A stretch of DNA of 45,848 bases, taken from assembly GCA_016937215.1 (NCBI GenBank), contig JAFGWI010000272.1:1-45848 (forward strand), in the 5' to 3' direction. Source of the DNA: Spirochaetales bacterium. GTDB taxonomy: Bacteria; Spirochaetota; Spirochaetia; SZUA-6; JAFGRV01. A program made the translations under genes and the position numbers. Positions 17,489-26,037 of this stretch are shown here, in pieces. The notes under the pieces were generated by a model. It ran no database searches and had not been told where the DNA came from. It saw only the letters and a program-made list of their open reading frames with translations. Positions within the stretch are counted from its first letter, which is position 1, and each line of letters starts with the position of its first letter.

Positions 17489-19951
17489 ATGAAACGTAAA
17501 TTCGCTATGCTAGGCATCGCCCTCTTGTCATTATTTTTGGCTTGTTCACAAGCTCCTGTGGACGAAAATAAAGAAATCATTCCTGATGGCGAGTTCAACC
17601 ATTGGGATGGAGAACTTCCCCGAGGATGGAAAAAAAACATCTGGAGTGACGGTTATCCCGCGGCGCGCATAGCACAAGGAAGTGGTAAAACGCCTGTCAA
17701 CGATATTATCGAAAACAAATACGTGATTTTGGATAATCCTGTTGACGCGGACAACAAGCTGGTTTACACCGCGCCTGTCAGGCCGAATAGCCTTTACCGC
17801 TTGTCGGTCATTGTTAAAATCATGGAAACCCCTGTTGGGGGTCGCGGTGCCTCTTTGTCTGTGCTGGATACAGTAGAAAATTTCCCTGACCTGAAAAGCA
17901 CCAATGATTCCTGGCAGAAGATAGAACTTTACGGTCGCACTGGTCCCAGGCAAACCACCCTGGATGTGGCTGTTCGCTTAGGCGGTTATGGGGCTGTAAC
18001 CAAGGGGAAAGCCGCTTTTGACAACTTTTCCCTCAGGGCCTTGAACGCCGCCCCTTCAGGTGTTCGCCTCTGGAATTTTTATAGTGAAGAAGAGAATTTC
18101 AACGATGCCCCTCGGGCAGAAGAAAGCAAAATAAATAAAACCCGCGATCAGGTAAGCACCCAACCTGTGTGGGGCACCATCCTTTTTTCAGCCATTTTCC
18201 TTTTGATTTTCGGGGCCTCCTATTTCTTTTTATTTAAAAATAAAAAACTTGGCCACGATATTGATAAGAAAAAGCTGCTTATTATGGTGCTGATTGTATT
18301 GCTCGCTGCCTTGGGAATACGGGTGGTTATGGGCTATACCATCGAAGGCCAAAGTGGTGATTTGTCCTGTTTTAAGGGATGGGGTGACCATGCTTATTCA
18401 ACCCCCTGGCCAGATTATTACGGTTACTGGAGTGCCTATCAGGAAAAAGCACAGGCCAATGGCGATTACTGGTGCGATTATCCCCCTGTTTATGTGATGA
18501 TCCTGACCTTGCTGTCTGCCTTAAGGCATCTTTTTGGTTTTTCCCATGGCTCCGCAGGATACACCCTTCTTATCAAAATGCCCAATATTATTTCCGATGT
18601 GGTGATTACCTATCTGATTTTCAGTTTTGCCAAGGGCAAGTTCAAACATGGCCCTCTGGCCTTGGGCCTGGCACTGCTTTACGCATTAAACCCGGCGATT
18701 ATCATTAATTCAGCCATTTGGGGACAGGCTGACGCGATTTACACCATGCTGGCCCTGCTGATTGTCCATTTTATGAGCCGGGACAAATACTGGCTGTCGG
18801 GCCTGATTTTGGGTATTGCCATTCTTATAAAGATACAAACAGCCTTTGTGGCTTTTGCCCTCCTCTATTCCCTTATTGCCAAAAAGGACCTGAAAACATG
18901 GCTTCTTACTGTAGCCGCCGGTGTCGGTATCTTTGTTCTTGCCACCCTGCCCTTTGCCGTCAAATTACCTCCCGAGTGGATAATAATCCAGCTTATCGGG
19001 ACCCTGACCGGTTATCCCTATGCCTCGGTAAACGCCTATAATTTTTTCGCCATACTGGGTGGCAACTGGAAGGCTACAGGATCATCTTTTACCATTCCCT
19101 TTTCAGAGCTAAACGCCCTTTTCATTTCTCTTGCTGCTTTAGCCGGCTTTTACGGCTGGGCCATTTTGATTAACTTGAAAAAAGGTATAAAAACAGCCCT
19201 GAAAGCAGCCAATTCCAGGCTAAAAGTACTGGCCGTTATCTGGGGCTCCTTTTTTGTTTTTTTTGCCATCGGAAGCCGGGCGCTTCGGGCCAGCCTCGCC
19301 ACAAGCTTAGGCTTCAATCTGCCCTACCTTTCCTGGGACTGGATCGGTGTTCTTCTTGGTACCTTACTTCTTGGCTACTCTATTCTCATTTTTGTCAAAG
19401 GCAAGGAGTTTTCAAAAAACTATTTTATCAGTTTGCTGCTGATTACCGGTATTTTCATGGTCATTCCCGGTATGCACGAACGCTATTTGTACGCAGCTAT
19501 TCTTTTCTCGCTCATGACCTATATCTACACCGAGGACAGGCGTTTTATGGTCCTCTTTCTGGCCAGCTCCTTTTCAGTACTCCTGAATGTTTACCATGTT
19601 TATGATATTTTCCACATCGCTGACAAGCTAGGAAATTTTCCCGATTATCCATTACAATGGAACCAGCCGCTTATGTTTTTTAACGGCATTTTTAACAGCC
19701 TCATGTTCGCCTATATGATATGGACTGGTTACGATTATTACATTAAAGGCAACAGGGTTCCGTTTCTCGGCATACAAACTCGCCTGGCCGAAGAAAACAG
19801 GGGCTCCGAGATAAGCTCAGTAAAAACCAATAGCCCCGGAGCTAGCCTTCAAGGCAAAGCAAAAGCCCTGAAGCTTAAGGACGAAAAGGATGACATTATA
19901 ATGGACACCGATGCCCTGGATAATCTTGATCCTTCAAAGGACAAGAAATAA
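17489..19951 (+). CDS. Lipoprotein-anchored GT-C glycosyltransferase with N-terminal carbohydrate-binding-like domain
   Basis: This 820-aa product starts with a lipoprotein signal (ALLSLFLAC, Cys19). A beta-rich domain of about 170 residues follows (opening IIPDGEFNHWDGELPRGW, like CBM4/9 or discoidin-type folds). Next comes a single helix near residue 235. The rest has about ten membrane helices with GT-C features: a first-loop acidic motif in EGQSGDLSCFKGWG, WCDYPPVYVMIL, and NPAIIINSAIWGQADAIY. The core resembles Gpi18-like mannosyltransferases, which use polyprenyl-phosphate sugars on the outer face of the inner membrane. The ATG at 17489 has AAAGGAAA upstream and gives a clean lipobox. 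A lipid-modified Cys on a polytopic enzyme is unusual. GtrA follows 6 bp later, fitting polyprenyl-P-sugar use. Confidence 0.82.
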   Translation: MKRKFAMLGIALLSLFLACSQAPVDENKEIIPDGEFNHWDGELPRGWKKNIWSDGYPAARIAQGSGKTPVNDIIENKYVILDNPVDADNKLVYTAPVRPNSLYRLSVIVKIMETPVGGRGASLSVLDTVENFPDLKSTNDSWQKIELYGRTGPRQTTLDVAVRLGGYGAVTKGKAAFDNFSLRALNAAPSGVRLWNFYSEEENFNDAPRAEESKINKTRDQVSTQPVWGTILFSAIFLLIFGASYFFLFKNKKLGHDIDKKKLLIMVLIVLLAALGIRVVMGYTIEGQSGDLSCFKGWGDHAYSTPWPDYYGYWSAYQEKAQANGDYWCDYPPVYVMILTLLSALRHLFGFSHGSAGYTLLIKMPNIISDVVITYLIFSFAKGKFKHGPLALGLALLYALNPAIIINSAIWGQADAIYTMLALLIVHFMSRDKYWLSGLILGIAILIKIQTAFVAFALLYSLIAKKDLKTWLLTVAAGVGIFVLATLPFAVKLPPEWIIIQLIGTLTGYPYASVNAYNFFAILGGNWKATGSSFTIPFSELNALFISLAALAGFYGWAILINLKKGIKTALKAANSRLKVLAVIWGSFFVFFAIGSRALRASLATSLGFNLPYLSWDWIGVLLGTLLLGYSILIFVKGKEFSKNYFISLLLITGIFMVIPGMHERYLYAAILFSLMTYIYTEDRRFMVLFLASSFSVLLNVYHVYDIFHIADKLGNFPDYPLQWNQPLMFFNGIFNSLMFAYMIWTGYDYYIKGNRVPFLGIQTRLAEENRGSEISSVKTNSPGASLQGKAKALKLKDEKDDIIMDTDALDNLDPSKDKK

Positions 19952-19957
19952 TTGAAT

Positions 19958-20467
19958 ATGACCGATAAATTGAAGTGCTTTATTGAAAAATATAGGCTCT
20001 TCATCAAATTCAACATGGTGGGGATACTGAATACCCTAATCACCTATATTATTTTCAATGTGCTGCATTATGCTTTTGGCCTGTCTTTTTTCTGGGCTGA
20101 AACCATAGGCTATTCCGCTGGTTTGATTAACAGCTTTGTGCTCAACAAAATCTGGACCTTTGGCCAAAGCCGGCACTTTCGCTTTACCGAAACCCTTAAA
20201 TTCATGATCGTCAGTCTGGCGGCATGGGGCGGAACGATCATTATTCTGGGAATTTTCGGCCAGGAGGGGCTTTATCTACCCACAGCCGTGGCGAAACAGC
20301 TTCACCGCGATAGTCTGATCATCCATGGCCTTGGGCTTCCCTTCTGGTTTGCCAAGGCTATCGCCTACCTCTATTCGGTTCCCCTGAATTATTTTGGCTT
20401 TAAGCTCTGGGTTTTTCCTGAAAAGAAAAATAAACCGGAAACTCGGGATGGTCAGGAAAAGGAATAA
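19958..20467 (+). CDS. GtrA-family membrane protein
   Basis: This 169-aa protein has four predicted helices and GtrA signatures: FIKFNMVGILNTLITYIIF at the N terminus, SAGLINSFVLNKIWTF in the middle and YLYSVPLNYFGFKLWVF at the end. GtrA proteins are thought to flip or present polyprenyl-phosphate-linked sugars across the inner membrane. A GT-C transferase that would use such a donor is the gene before it. The ATG at 19958 is preferred to a TTG two codons earlier. The loop between helices 3 and 4 is longer than usual (GQEGLYLPTAVAKQLHRD). Confidence 0.9.
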   Translation: MTDKLKCFIEKYRLFIKFNMVGILNTLITYIIFNVLHYAFGLSFFWAETIGYSAGLINSFVLNKIWTFGQSRHFRFTETLKFMIVSLAAWGGTIIILGIFGQEGLYLPTAVAKQLHRDSLIIHGLGLPFWFAKAIAYLYSVPLNYFGFKLWVFPEKKNKPETRDGQEKE

Positions 20468-20469
20468 AA

Positions 20470-21081
20470 ATGCACCAGGTTTTAAAAAATTTTATTGTCC
20501 TCGAAGGGCTTGATGGCGCCGGGACCTCCACCCAGCTCTCGGCTCTGGGGGAAATTCTGAAAACAAAAAGCCGGGAATATCATCTTAGCTGTGAACCAAG
20601 CGATGGACCTATAGGAAAACTAATACGGCAAATCCTGAAAGGCGCGATCACGGTTCACTCCGACACTCTGGCCTATTTGTTTTCAGCAGACCGTAAGGAA
20701 CACCTCTATGCCCCTGAAAAAGGAGTGCTTGCCCAGCTCAATAACAACAAAATGGCCATTTCAGATCGCTATTTTTATTCATCTTTGGCCTATCAATCGA
20801 TCAAAAGCGATTTTGACTTTGTTTATGAACTGAACAAGGATTTTCCACTTCCTGAACATCTTTTTTTTCTCGACATCAGCCCGGAAATCGGTGAAAAACG
20901 TTTATCATCACGCGATGAAAAGGAAATCTTTGAAATCCCGGAAATCCAGATAAAAGTGAGAGACAATTATTACCGCTGCTTTGAAAGGCTGAAAAATGCC
21001 GGCGGCAGCATCCATATACTTGACGGAACAGCTGCGATTGAAGAAATTACCCTGAAAATCCGAAATATTTTAGGCCTGTAA
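20470..21081 (+). CDS. tmk: Thymidylate kinase
   Basis: This 203-aa dTMP kinase phosphorylates dTMP to dTDP for DNA synthesis. The opening FIVLEGLDGAGTSTQ is the TMK P-loop, but the usual Lys of GxxxxGK[ST] is Thr19 (G13-L-D-G-A-G18-T19-S20). Family motifs follow: SDRYFYSSLAYQS (the DR motif binding dTMP), FFLDISPEIGEKRLSSR (the lid side), and a C-terminal helix. A similar GTxTT-type P-loop is, from memory, found in treponemal TMKs. The stop of gtrA is 2 bp before this ATG, so the two are coupled. Confidence 0.9.
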   Translation: MHQVLKNFIVLEGLDGAGTSTQLSALGEILKTKSREYHLSCEPSDGPIGKLIRQILKGAITVHSDTLAYLFSADRKEHLYAPEKGVLAQLNNNKMAISDRYFYSSLAYQSIKSDFDFVYELNKDFPLPEHLFFLDISPEIGEKRLSSRDEKEIFEIPEIQIKVRDNYYRCFERLKNAGGSIHILDGTAAIEEITLKIRNILGL

Positions 21082-21096
21082 TCCGATAAGCAATGT

Positions 21097-21699
21097 ATGA
21101 AACCATTGGCCATCATTTTTCTATTGCTTGTGATCATCAGCCTGCCCCTCTTCGCCGACCGCATACTCTATGCTGAAGGCTTTTACAAACTCTATCACCA
21201 TCATTTGATCATGTACCCCGACGACAGCATGGAAATGATTGCCTACCTGGAAGCTGCCCTGAGTACTGACTTCTGCAACCCCCTTTATGCTATTGCCCGC
21301 GGCATTGAGAACAAAAAACAGTGGGAGCGCTACCGTTACCTTTTTAACATGCATGTTAACCTGAAACTAGTCGAACTTTATTTGATCCTGGGCAGCAAAT
21401 TTGACAAACAGGTGGCGTATTTTTACAATGCCCCCTGGAAAGAGGATAATCTCAACAGCCTTGAATGGGCAGAAAGAATTTATCAAAAAGCCTTTCATTA
21501 CTGGAAAGATGCACTGGGATGGGCGGTAAAAGCAGACCGCATGGTTTATTATGAATTAAAAGGCATTGAATACTGGGAGGACCAGCGTTTTCGCGTTATT
21601 GAAGGAGAGCTGGACTACAGAGACATTATCAATCACCAGATTCAACGCCTTAGCAAGGTCCGCGAAGCCTTTGAAGCCATGGATGAAAACACCTACTAA
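21097..21699 (+). CDS. Exported protein of unknown function
   Basis: I cannot name a family. The 200-aa product has a signal peptide (MKPLAIIFLLLVIISLPLFA). The mature part of about 180 residues is helical and rich in Tyr, Trp and Glu (YAEGFYKLYHHH, RYRYLFNMHVN, EWAERIYQKAFHYWKDALGW). It is reminiscent of a small TPR-like helical hairpin protein, without a clear repeat. It lies 15 bp after tmk in the same direction and probably ends that transcript. Codon use looks like its neighbours. Confidence 0.7.
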   Translation: MKPLAIIFLLLVIISLPLFADRILYAEGFYKLYHHHLIMYPDDSMEMIAYLEAALSTDFCNPLYAIARGIENKKQWERYRYLFNMHVNLKLVELYLILGSKFDKQVAYFYNAPWKEDNLNSLEWAERIYQKAFHYWKDALGWAVKADRMVYYELKGIEYWEDQRFRVIEGELDYRDIINHQIQRLSKVREAFEAMDENTY

Positions 21700-21721
21700 T
21701 CCCACTTTCAACACAAGCAAA

Positions 21722-21739
21722 GTCTTTTTGCAAAAAGAC
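21722..21739. terminator. Hairpin between convergent genes
   Basis: GTCTTTTT-GC-AAAAAGAC is a perfect 8-bp stem with a 2-nt centre, placed 20 bp after the stop of the exported-protein gene. It lacks a clear T tract on either strand, so it is only a possible bidirectional terminator. Confidence 0.35.
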
Positions 21740-21863
21740 AATAGTAAATCGGGAGCTACCTGCTAATTGCTAATGCCAGGACATTCAAAATTAACACAAC
21801 AATTTCGTTTTTTGAGGTTGGGCAACCAGCTCTGCCTTGTTAATCACCATTACAATTCGAGAA

Positions 21864-23492
21864 TCATGGGTCGATAGTAGGACAAACACCGTTTTTCAGA
21901 AAATGCACCGCAAAGAGATTATCACCACCATCGATAAAGCTATTCTTGGGCTCGCCAAAAGAGGCTGAACTTGTACCTGTCACCACAATGCCTTCATTAC
22001 TGGCCACCGCCAAACCCATGGGAATTTCAATTCCCTTTCCACCGTAATAAGTGTGCCATTTCAAAGCACCAGATGGATCCAGTTTGAAGAGGAAAATGTC
22101 ATTATCGTACCCGGAATGGGGATTCAATGGTTTTCCAAAACCAACAAAACTGCTTCCGACAATCACAATTCCCTTGTCAGGCGTTTCAACAACAGCTGCC
22201 GCGACATCATCGGATACTCCTCCCTGAAAAGTGGACCACAAAACCTCACCATTATCCCTGGACAAACTGACAGCAAGAATGTCCTTGCTCCTTTTACTAT
22301 AGGGGTTGATGGATGATTCCATGCTCTTGGTAGAATTTCCCACAACAATCAGGGCATTTTCAGTGAGTATCATATCCTGCGGAATATCATCGACCTGAGA
22401 ACCAAAAAAACTGTCCCACCTTAAATCACCATCTGCGTTCATGCATCGGATATAATAATCCTTTTGACCATTAAAAAAAGCCTTGGCAACCTCAAAGGTT
22501 CCGGACAACTCAGAGCAGCAATAAATGGTATCCTCATTACCAACCAGAATTTTTACGGATTTATCATTTTTTGGACTGCCGAAGAATTGATTCCACTTAA
22601 TATTTATGCCATCACTATCGATCCTGGCAATCACAATATCATTATTTCCAATATACGTTTCACGATCCCATAAAAAATTGCTTGTCCCGGCGATTATGAT
22701 TTCGCCAGTACTTAATTCAGCCAGGGAAGTTCCTATATCATCTCCCTGAGACCCAAAATAACTGAACCATTTTAATACACCATCAGAAGCTAATTTGACT
22801 AAAAGCATATCTTCGCCATCAACATAAGCGCGGCCTTGTGTTTTAATATTGCTGTTACTGGAACCCAAAATTAAAAAATCACCTTCATTACTCTCAATAA
22901 CAGCCGAAGGTGAGTCAATGGAATTACCCCCAAAAAAAGTATGCCATACATAATCACCATTATTTTTGATTTTCAATATAAAATAATCGCAAGCACCTTG
23001 GTATCGATTTTTTGGTTTCCTATCCTCCTTGAAAATAACATCAGAACTGGCTTCACCCAAAATCAGATAACCGCCATCATCGGTACAAATCATGGATTTA
23101 GCTGAAACAGCGCCGCTTCCGCCGTAAAAAGTAAGCCACAATTGTTCGGGTGTGATAAAATTATAATCAAGTTCACGGCTATAGCCGTCATAGGACACAC
23201 TGATTCTCACGGAGCCGGGGTTTTTGGTATGAAGAATGCCGGTACTGGTTAAATTAGCAAGATGAGGATCGGAAATCCACCAGGAAGCCTTGTTGGTGAT
23301 ATCTATTTCTTCGTTCTCGGAATTGAGATAAAAAGCATTAAGATTGAACCTTTGTGCAACTAAAAAATTCTTGTTTTCAGGAGAAATACGAATTTGAGGT
23401 TCCGCCTGTTTTGTTTCAATCATGGACATTACCAAATTGCATTCGGAAAAGCTGATAATACTTAATAATAAAATCCCTATTTTTTTCATCAT
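21864..23492 (-). CDS. Surface lipoprotein with bacterial Ig-like domain and SBBP-like beta-propeller repeats
   Basis: This 542-aa product has a lipoprotein-type signal (ILLLSIISFSEC, Cys18; Glu at -1 is unusual but tolerated in relaxed spirochaetal lipoboxes). An Ig-like Big_2-type domain follows at about 35-115 (WWISDPHLANLTSTGILHTKNPGSVRISV). About seven repeats of roughly 55 residues come next, each with W-x-x-(F/Y)-(F/Y)-G-G-x-x-x-D, then gG.iv.G.S and a D-I-x-x-x-K-L-x-x-x-G strand. This is the SBBP or Kelch-like propeller pattern of large surface proteins. The ATG at 23492 follows a G-rich stretch. Role unknown; surface exposure or adhesion is a guess from architecture. Confidence 0.78.
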   Translation of the reverse strand: MMKKIGILLLSIISFSECNLVMSMIETKQAEPQIRISPENKNFLVAQRFNLNAFYLNSENEEIDITNKASWWISDPHLANLTSTGILHTKNPGSVRISVSYDGYSRELDYNFITPEQLWLTFYGGSGAVSAKSMICTDDGGYLILGEASSDVIFKEDRKPKNRYQGACDYFILKIKNNGDYVWHTFFGGNSIDSPSAVIESNEGDFLILGSSNSNIKTQGRAYVDGEDMLLVKLASDGVLKWFSYFGSQGDDIGTSLAELSTGEIIIAGTSNFLWDRETYIGNNDIVIARIDSDGINIKWNQFFGSPKNDKSVKILVGNEDTIYCCSELSGTFEVAKAFFNGQKDYYIRCMNADGDLRWDSFFGSQVDDIPQDMILTENALIVVGNSTKSMESSINPYSKRSKDILAVSLSRDNGEVLWSTFQGGVSDDVAAAVVETPDKGIVIVGSSFVGFGKPLNPHSGYDNDIFLFKLDPSGALKWHTYYGGKGIEIPMGLAVASNEGIVVTGTSSASFGEPKNSFIDGGDNLFAVHFLKNGVCPTIDP

Positions 23493-23507
23493 CCCGCCCC
23501 CCAACAA

Positions 23508-23875
23508 GGCCTAGACTAATTGAATTAACCTTTTGTGACAGTATTACATCCCCAAAAACAATGACTTAGAATGTTTTTTTACATGAATCAATCGGATGAA
23601 ATGTCCTGTTCGTGAATAGCTGAAAACACTGTACAAAGAATAAAATAATTGAATGCATTTTAGTTAAAAAAACTCAAAATGACAATGGGAATTGAAAGAA
23701 ATTTGAAAAAATTCACGAAAAAGAAGGGGCCTTGAATTAATAAATCGAAGCTTTAATGATCATCATCACCGGGCCCATACAGGGTTCCCGGGATTTATTA
23801 CGGAATTGCTGAACTAAAAGGCTTGATATATACCATATTATTTGCTAAAAGATATGTTACGAGAAAGGATTAACT
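23508..23875. other. Gene-free stretch between divergent genes
   Basis: No ORF is supported. It holds the leader of the surface lipoprotein gene on one side and of aspS on the other. There is an imperfect CGGG...CCCG hairpin near 23769-23791. A GAAAGGA ribosome-binding site lies just before the aspS ATG. I looked for a T-box leader (the AGGGTGG-type antiterminator core) and saw none. Confidence 0.5.
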
Positions 23876-25681
23876 ATGGAAATCTACAGAACTCACAAAT
23901 GCGATGAGCTCAGGACCGAGCATATAGAAAAGAAGGTCACACTGGCAGGTTGGATTCATAATCGACGCGATCACGGCGGAGTACTGTTTCTGGACCTCCG
24001 GGACCATTACGGCATCACCCAAATCGTGGTCTATGAGGATTCCGGCTTCCAGGAACTGGCAGCCCATCTCCGAAAAGAAACAGTTGTTCAATTCAAAGGT
24101 CATGTTCAGGCGCGGGAAAGTGAAAACATTAACACCAATTTGCCTACAGGTCAAATTGAACTTAAGGCCGAATCCTTTCAAGTATTGGGACATTGCGGAG
24201 ACCTCCCCTTTTCGGTTTTTCCAGAAGAACAAGCGCCTGAATCGGTGCGTTTAAAATACCGCTATCTTGATTTAAGAAGATCCAAGCTACATGAAAACAT
24301 TCTGCTTCGCTCAAGGGTAATCGCCAGCTTGCGGCGACGTATGGGTGAACATGGATTTAACGAGCTGCAGACTCCCATTTTAACCGCCTCTAGCCCTGAA
24401 GGCGCCCGGGACTATCTTGTGCCCTCACGGCTCCACCCCGGAAAGTTTTACGCACTGCCACAGGCACCGCAGCAATACAAACAGCTGTATATGATGGCTG
24501 GTTTTGACCGATATTTTCAGATTGCGCCTTGTTTTCGCGATGAGGATGCCCGGGCCAACCGTTCTCCAGGTGAATTTTATCAACTCGATATTGAAATGAG
24601 TTTTGCCACCCAGGATGAGATCTTCAAGATCCTCGAGGATGTGCTTTATGGGGTATTTACAGAGTTTACCGACTGGAAGATTACAGATACCCCCTTTCCA
24701 CGTATTCCCTACAGAGAATCCATGCTAAAATACGGCACAGACAAACCCGACTTACGAATTCCGCTTGAGATTGTTGATGTGACCGATATTTTCAGAAACT
24801 CCGGTTTTAATGCCTTCAAGCGCGTTATTGAAAAAGGCGGTATTGTACGGGCTATCAATGTTCCCCAGATTGCCGGTCAGCCTCGCAGCTTTTTTGACCG
24901 TATGCTGGAATTTGCCCAGTCCATTGGTTCTCAAGGTCTGGCTTATCTTGTATGGAACGAAGATGAGGTCAAGGGCCCTATTGCCAAGGTCATATCAAAG
25001 GATGATCTTGAAGCTCTGGCAAAGGCCGGAGGTGTCAAAACAGGTGATGTCATGTTCTTTGTGTGTAACAAGGAAAAGGAAGCAGTTCAAATAGCCGGTG
25101 AAATTCGCGCAAGGCTGGGAGAAGAACTGAACCTTATTGAAGAAAATGTTTATCGTTTTTGCTGGATTGTTGACTACCCAATGTATGAATACGATCCCGA
25201 ACAAAAACAGATCATCTTTTCACACAATCCCTTTTCCATGCCCCAGGGCGGAATGGAAGCTTTGGAGGACAAGGATCCTCTGGATATTCTGGCTTATCAA
25301 TACGATATTGTATGCAATGGCGCGGAGCTTTCATCGGGCGCCATCAGAAATCATCAACCTGAGGTAATGTACAAGGCTTTTGATATAGCCGGCTACAAAC
25401 CCGAAGAGGTAGATGCCCAGTTCGGAGCCCTTATCAATGCTTTCAAGCTAGGAGCGCCGCCACATGGTGGAATCGCTCCAGGTGTAGACCGCATGATCAT
25501 GCTTATCGCCAATGAACCCAATATTCGTGAGGTGATTGCCTTTCCCATGAATCAGAGCGCTCAAGACCTGATGATGGACGCGCCTCGGGATGTGACAAAG
25601 AAACAGCTTAAGGAACTCCATTTAAAATTGAACTTGCCTATTGGTACTGATAGTGAAAACAAGACAGACCAACCCCGATAA
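23876..25681 (+). CDS. aspS: Aspartyl-tRNA synthetase (bacterial type)
   Basis: This 601-aa class II synthetase charges tRNA-Asp. The N-terminal OB-fold anticodon-binding domain is at about 1-105 ([23 protein letters not shown]). The class II core includes motif 2 ([24 protein letters not shown]) near 220. The GAD insertion domain characteristic of bacterial AspRS is at about 290-410. Motif 3 (GIAPGVDRM) is near residue 540. Full length for the bacterial type. Whether it also charges tRNA-Asn cannot be told from this window; no gatCAB genes are present. GAAAGGA precedes the ATG by 6 bp. It appears monocistronic. Confidence 0.98.
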   Translation: MEIYRTHKCDELRTEHIEKKVTLAGWIHNRRDHGGVLFLDLRDHYGITQIVVYEDSGFQELAAHLRKETVVQFKGHVQARESENINTNLPTGQIELKAESFQVLGHCGDLPFSVFPEEQAPESVRLKYRYLDLRRSKLHENILLRSRVIASLRRRMGEHGFNELQTPILTASSPEGARDYLVPSRLHPGKFYALPQAPQQYKQLYMMAGFDRYFQIAPCFRDEDARANRSPGEFYQLDIEMSFATQDEIFKILEDVLYGVFTEFTDWKITDTPFPRIPYRESMLKYGTDKPDLRIPLEIVDVTDIFRNSGFNAFKRVIEKGGIVRAINVPQIAGQPRSFFDRMLEFAQSIGSQGLAYLVWNEDEVKGPIAKVISKDDLEALAKAGGVKTGDVMFFVCNKEKEAVQIAGEIRARLGEELNLIEENVYRFCWIVDYPMYEYDPEQKQIIFSHNPFSMPQGGMEALEDKDPLDILAYQYDIVCNGAELSSGAIRNHQPEVMYKAFDIAGYKPEEVDAQFGALINAFKLGAPPHGGIAPGVDRMIMLIANEPNIREVIAFPMNQSAQDLMMDAPRDVTKKQLKELHLKLNLPIGTDSENKTDQPR

Positions 25682-25696
25682 TCGGCTATTTATAGA

Positions 25697-25725
25697 ATCC
25701 GCTCTCCTTTTTACGGTGAGCGGAT
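25697..25725 (+). terminator. Hairpin after aspS
   Basis: ATCCGCTC (25697-25704) pairs with GAGCGGAT (25718-25725), with extra CC/GG pairing inside. It starts 16 bp after the aspS stop. No T tract follows, so it may be a weak or factor-assisted terminator. The remainder of the gap to 26037 shows no gene; I looked for a TPP riboswitch before dxs and found no conserved core. Confidence 0.45.
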
Positions 25726-26037
25726 CATCTTCCCATTCCCATTTTAGTTAAATTTTGTTTGAAGAATTGAAATTCTTTGGCAGTCATGATCATCACTACT
25801 TTTTTCCTTCCCTGTAAATGCGGGTTCATCAAAATCAAACTGATTCAATCAGCCATTAATTAAGTCAAACATGTGGCAATGTCTTGAAATTTCGTAAAAA
25901 GCCTTCTTTATGGATAGGAAATCCCCATCAGATATGCTATCTTTTAGCATGATAATCCAGTGGATTAACGTGCGCCATTTGCAGCTCCTGATAAGAACAA
26001 ATCACAGCGCTGTAAAAAAAAGATACCAGGAAACGCC

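Noticed and set aside
23508..26037. T-box before aspS or TPP riboswitch before dxs
   Set aside because: The conserved cores (AGGGTGG-type antiterminator; CTGAGA and ACCTGA blocks) are not visible in either leader.
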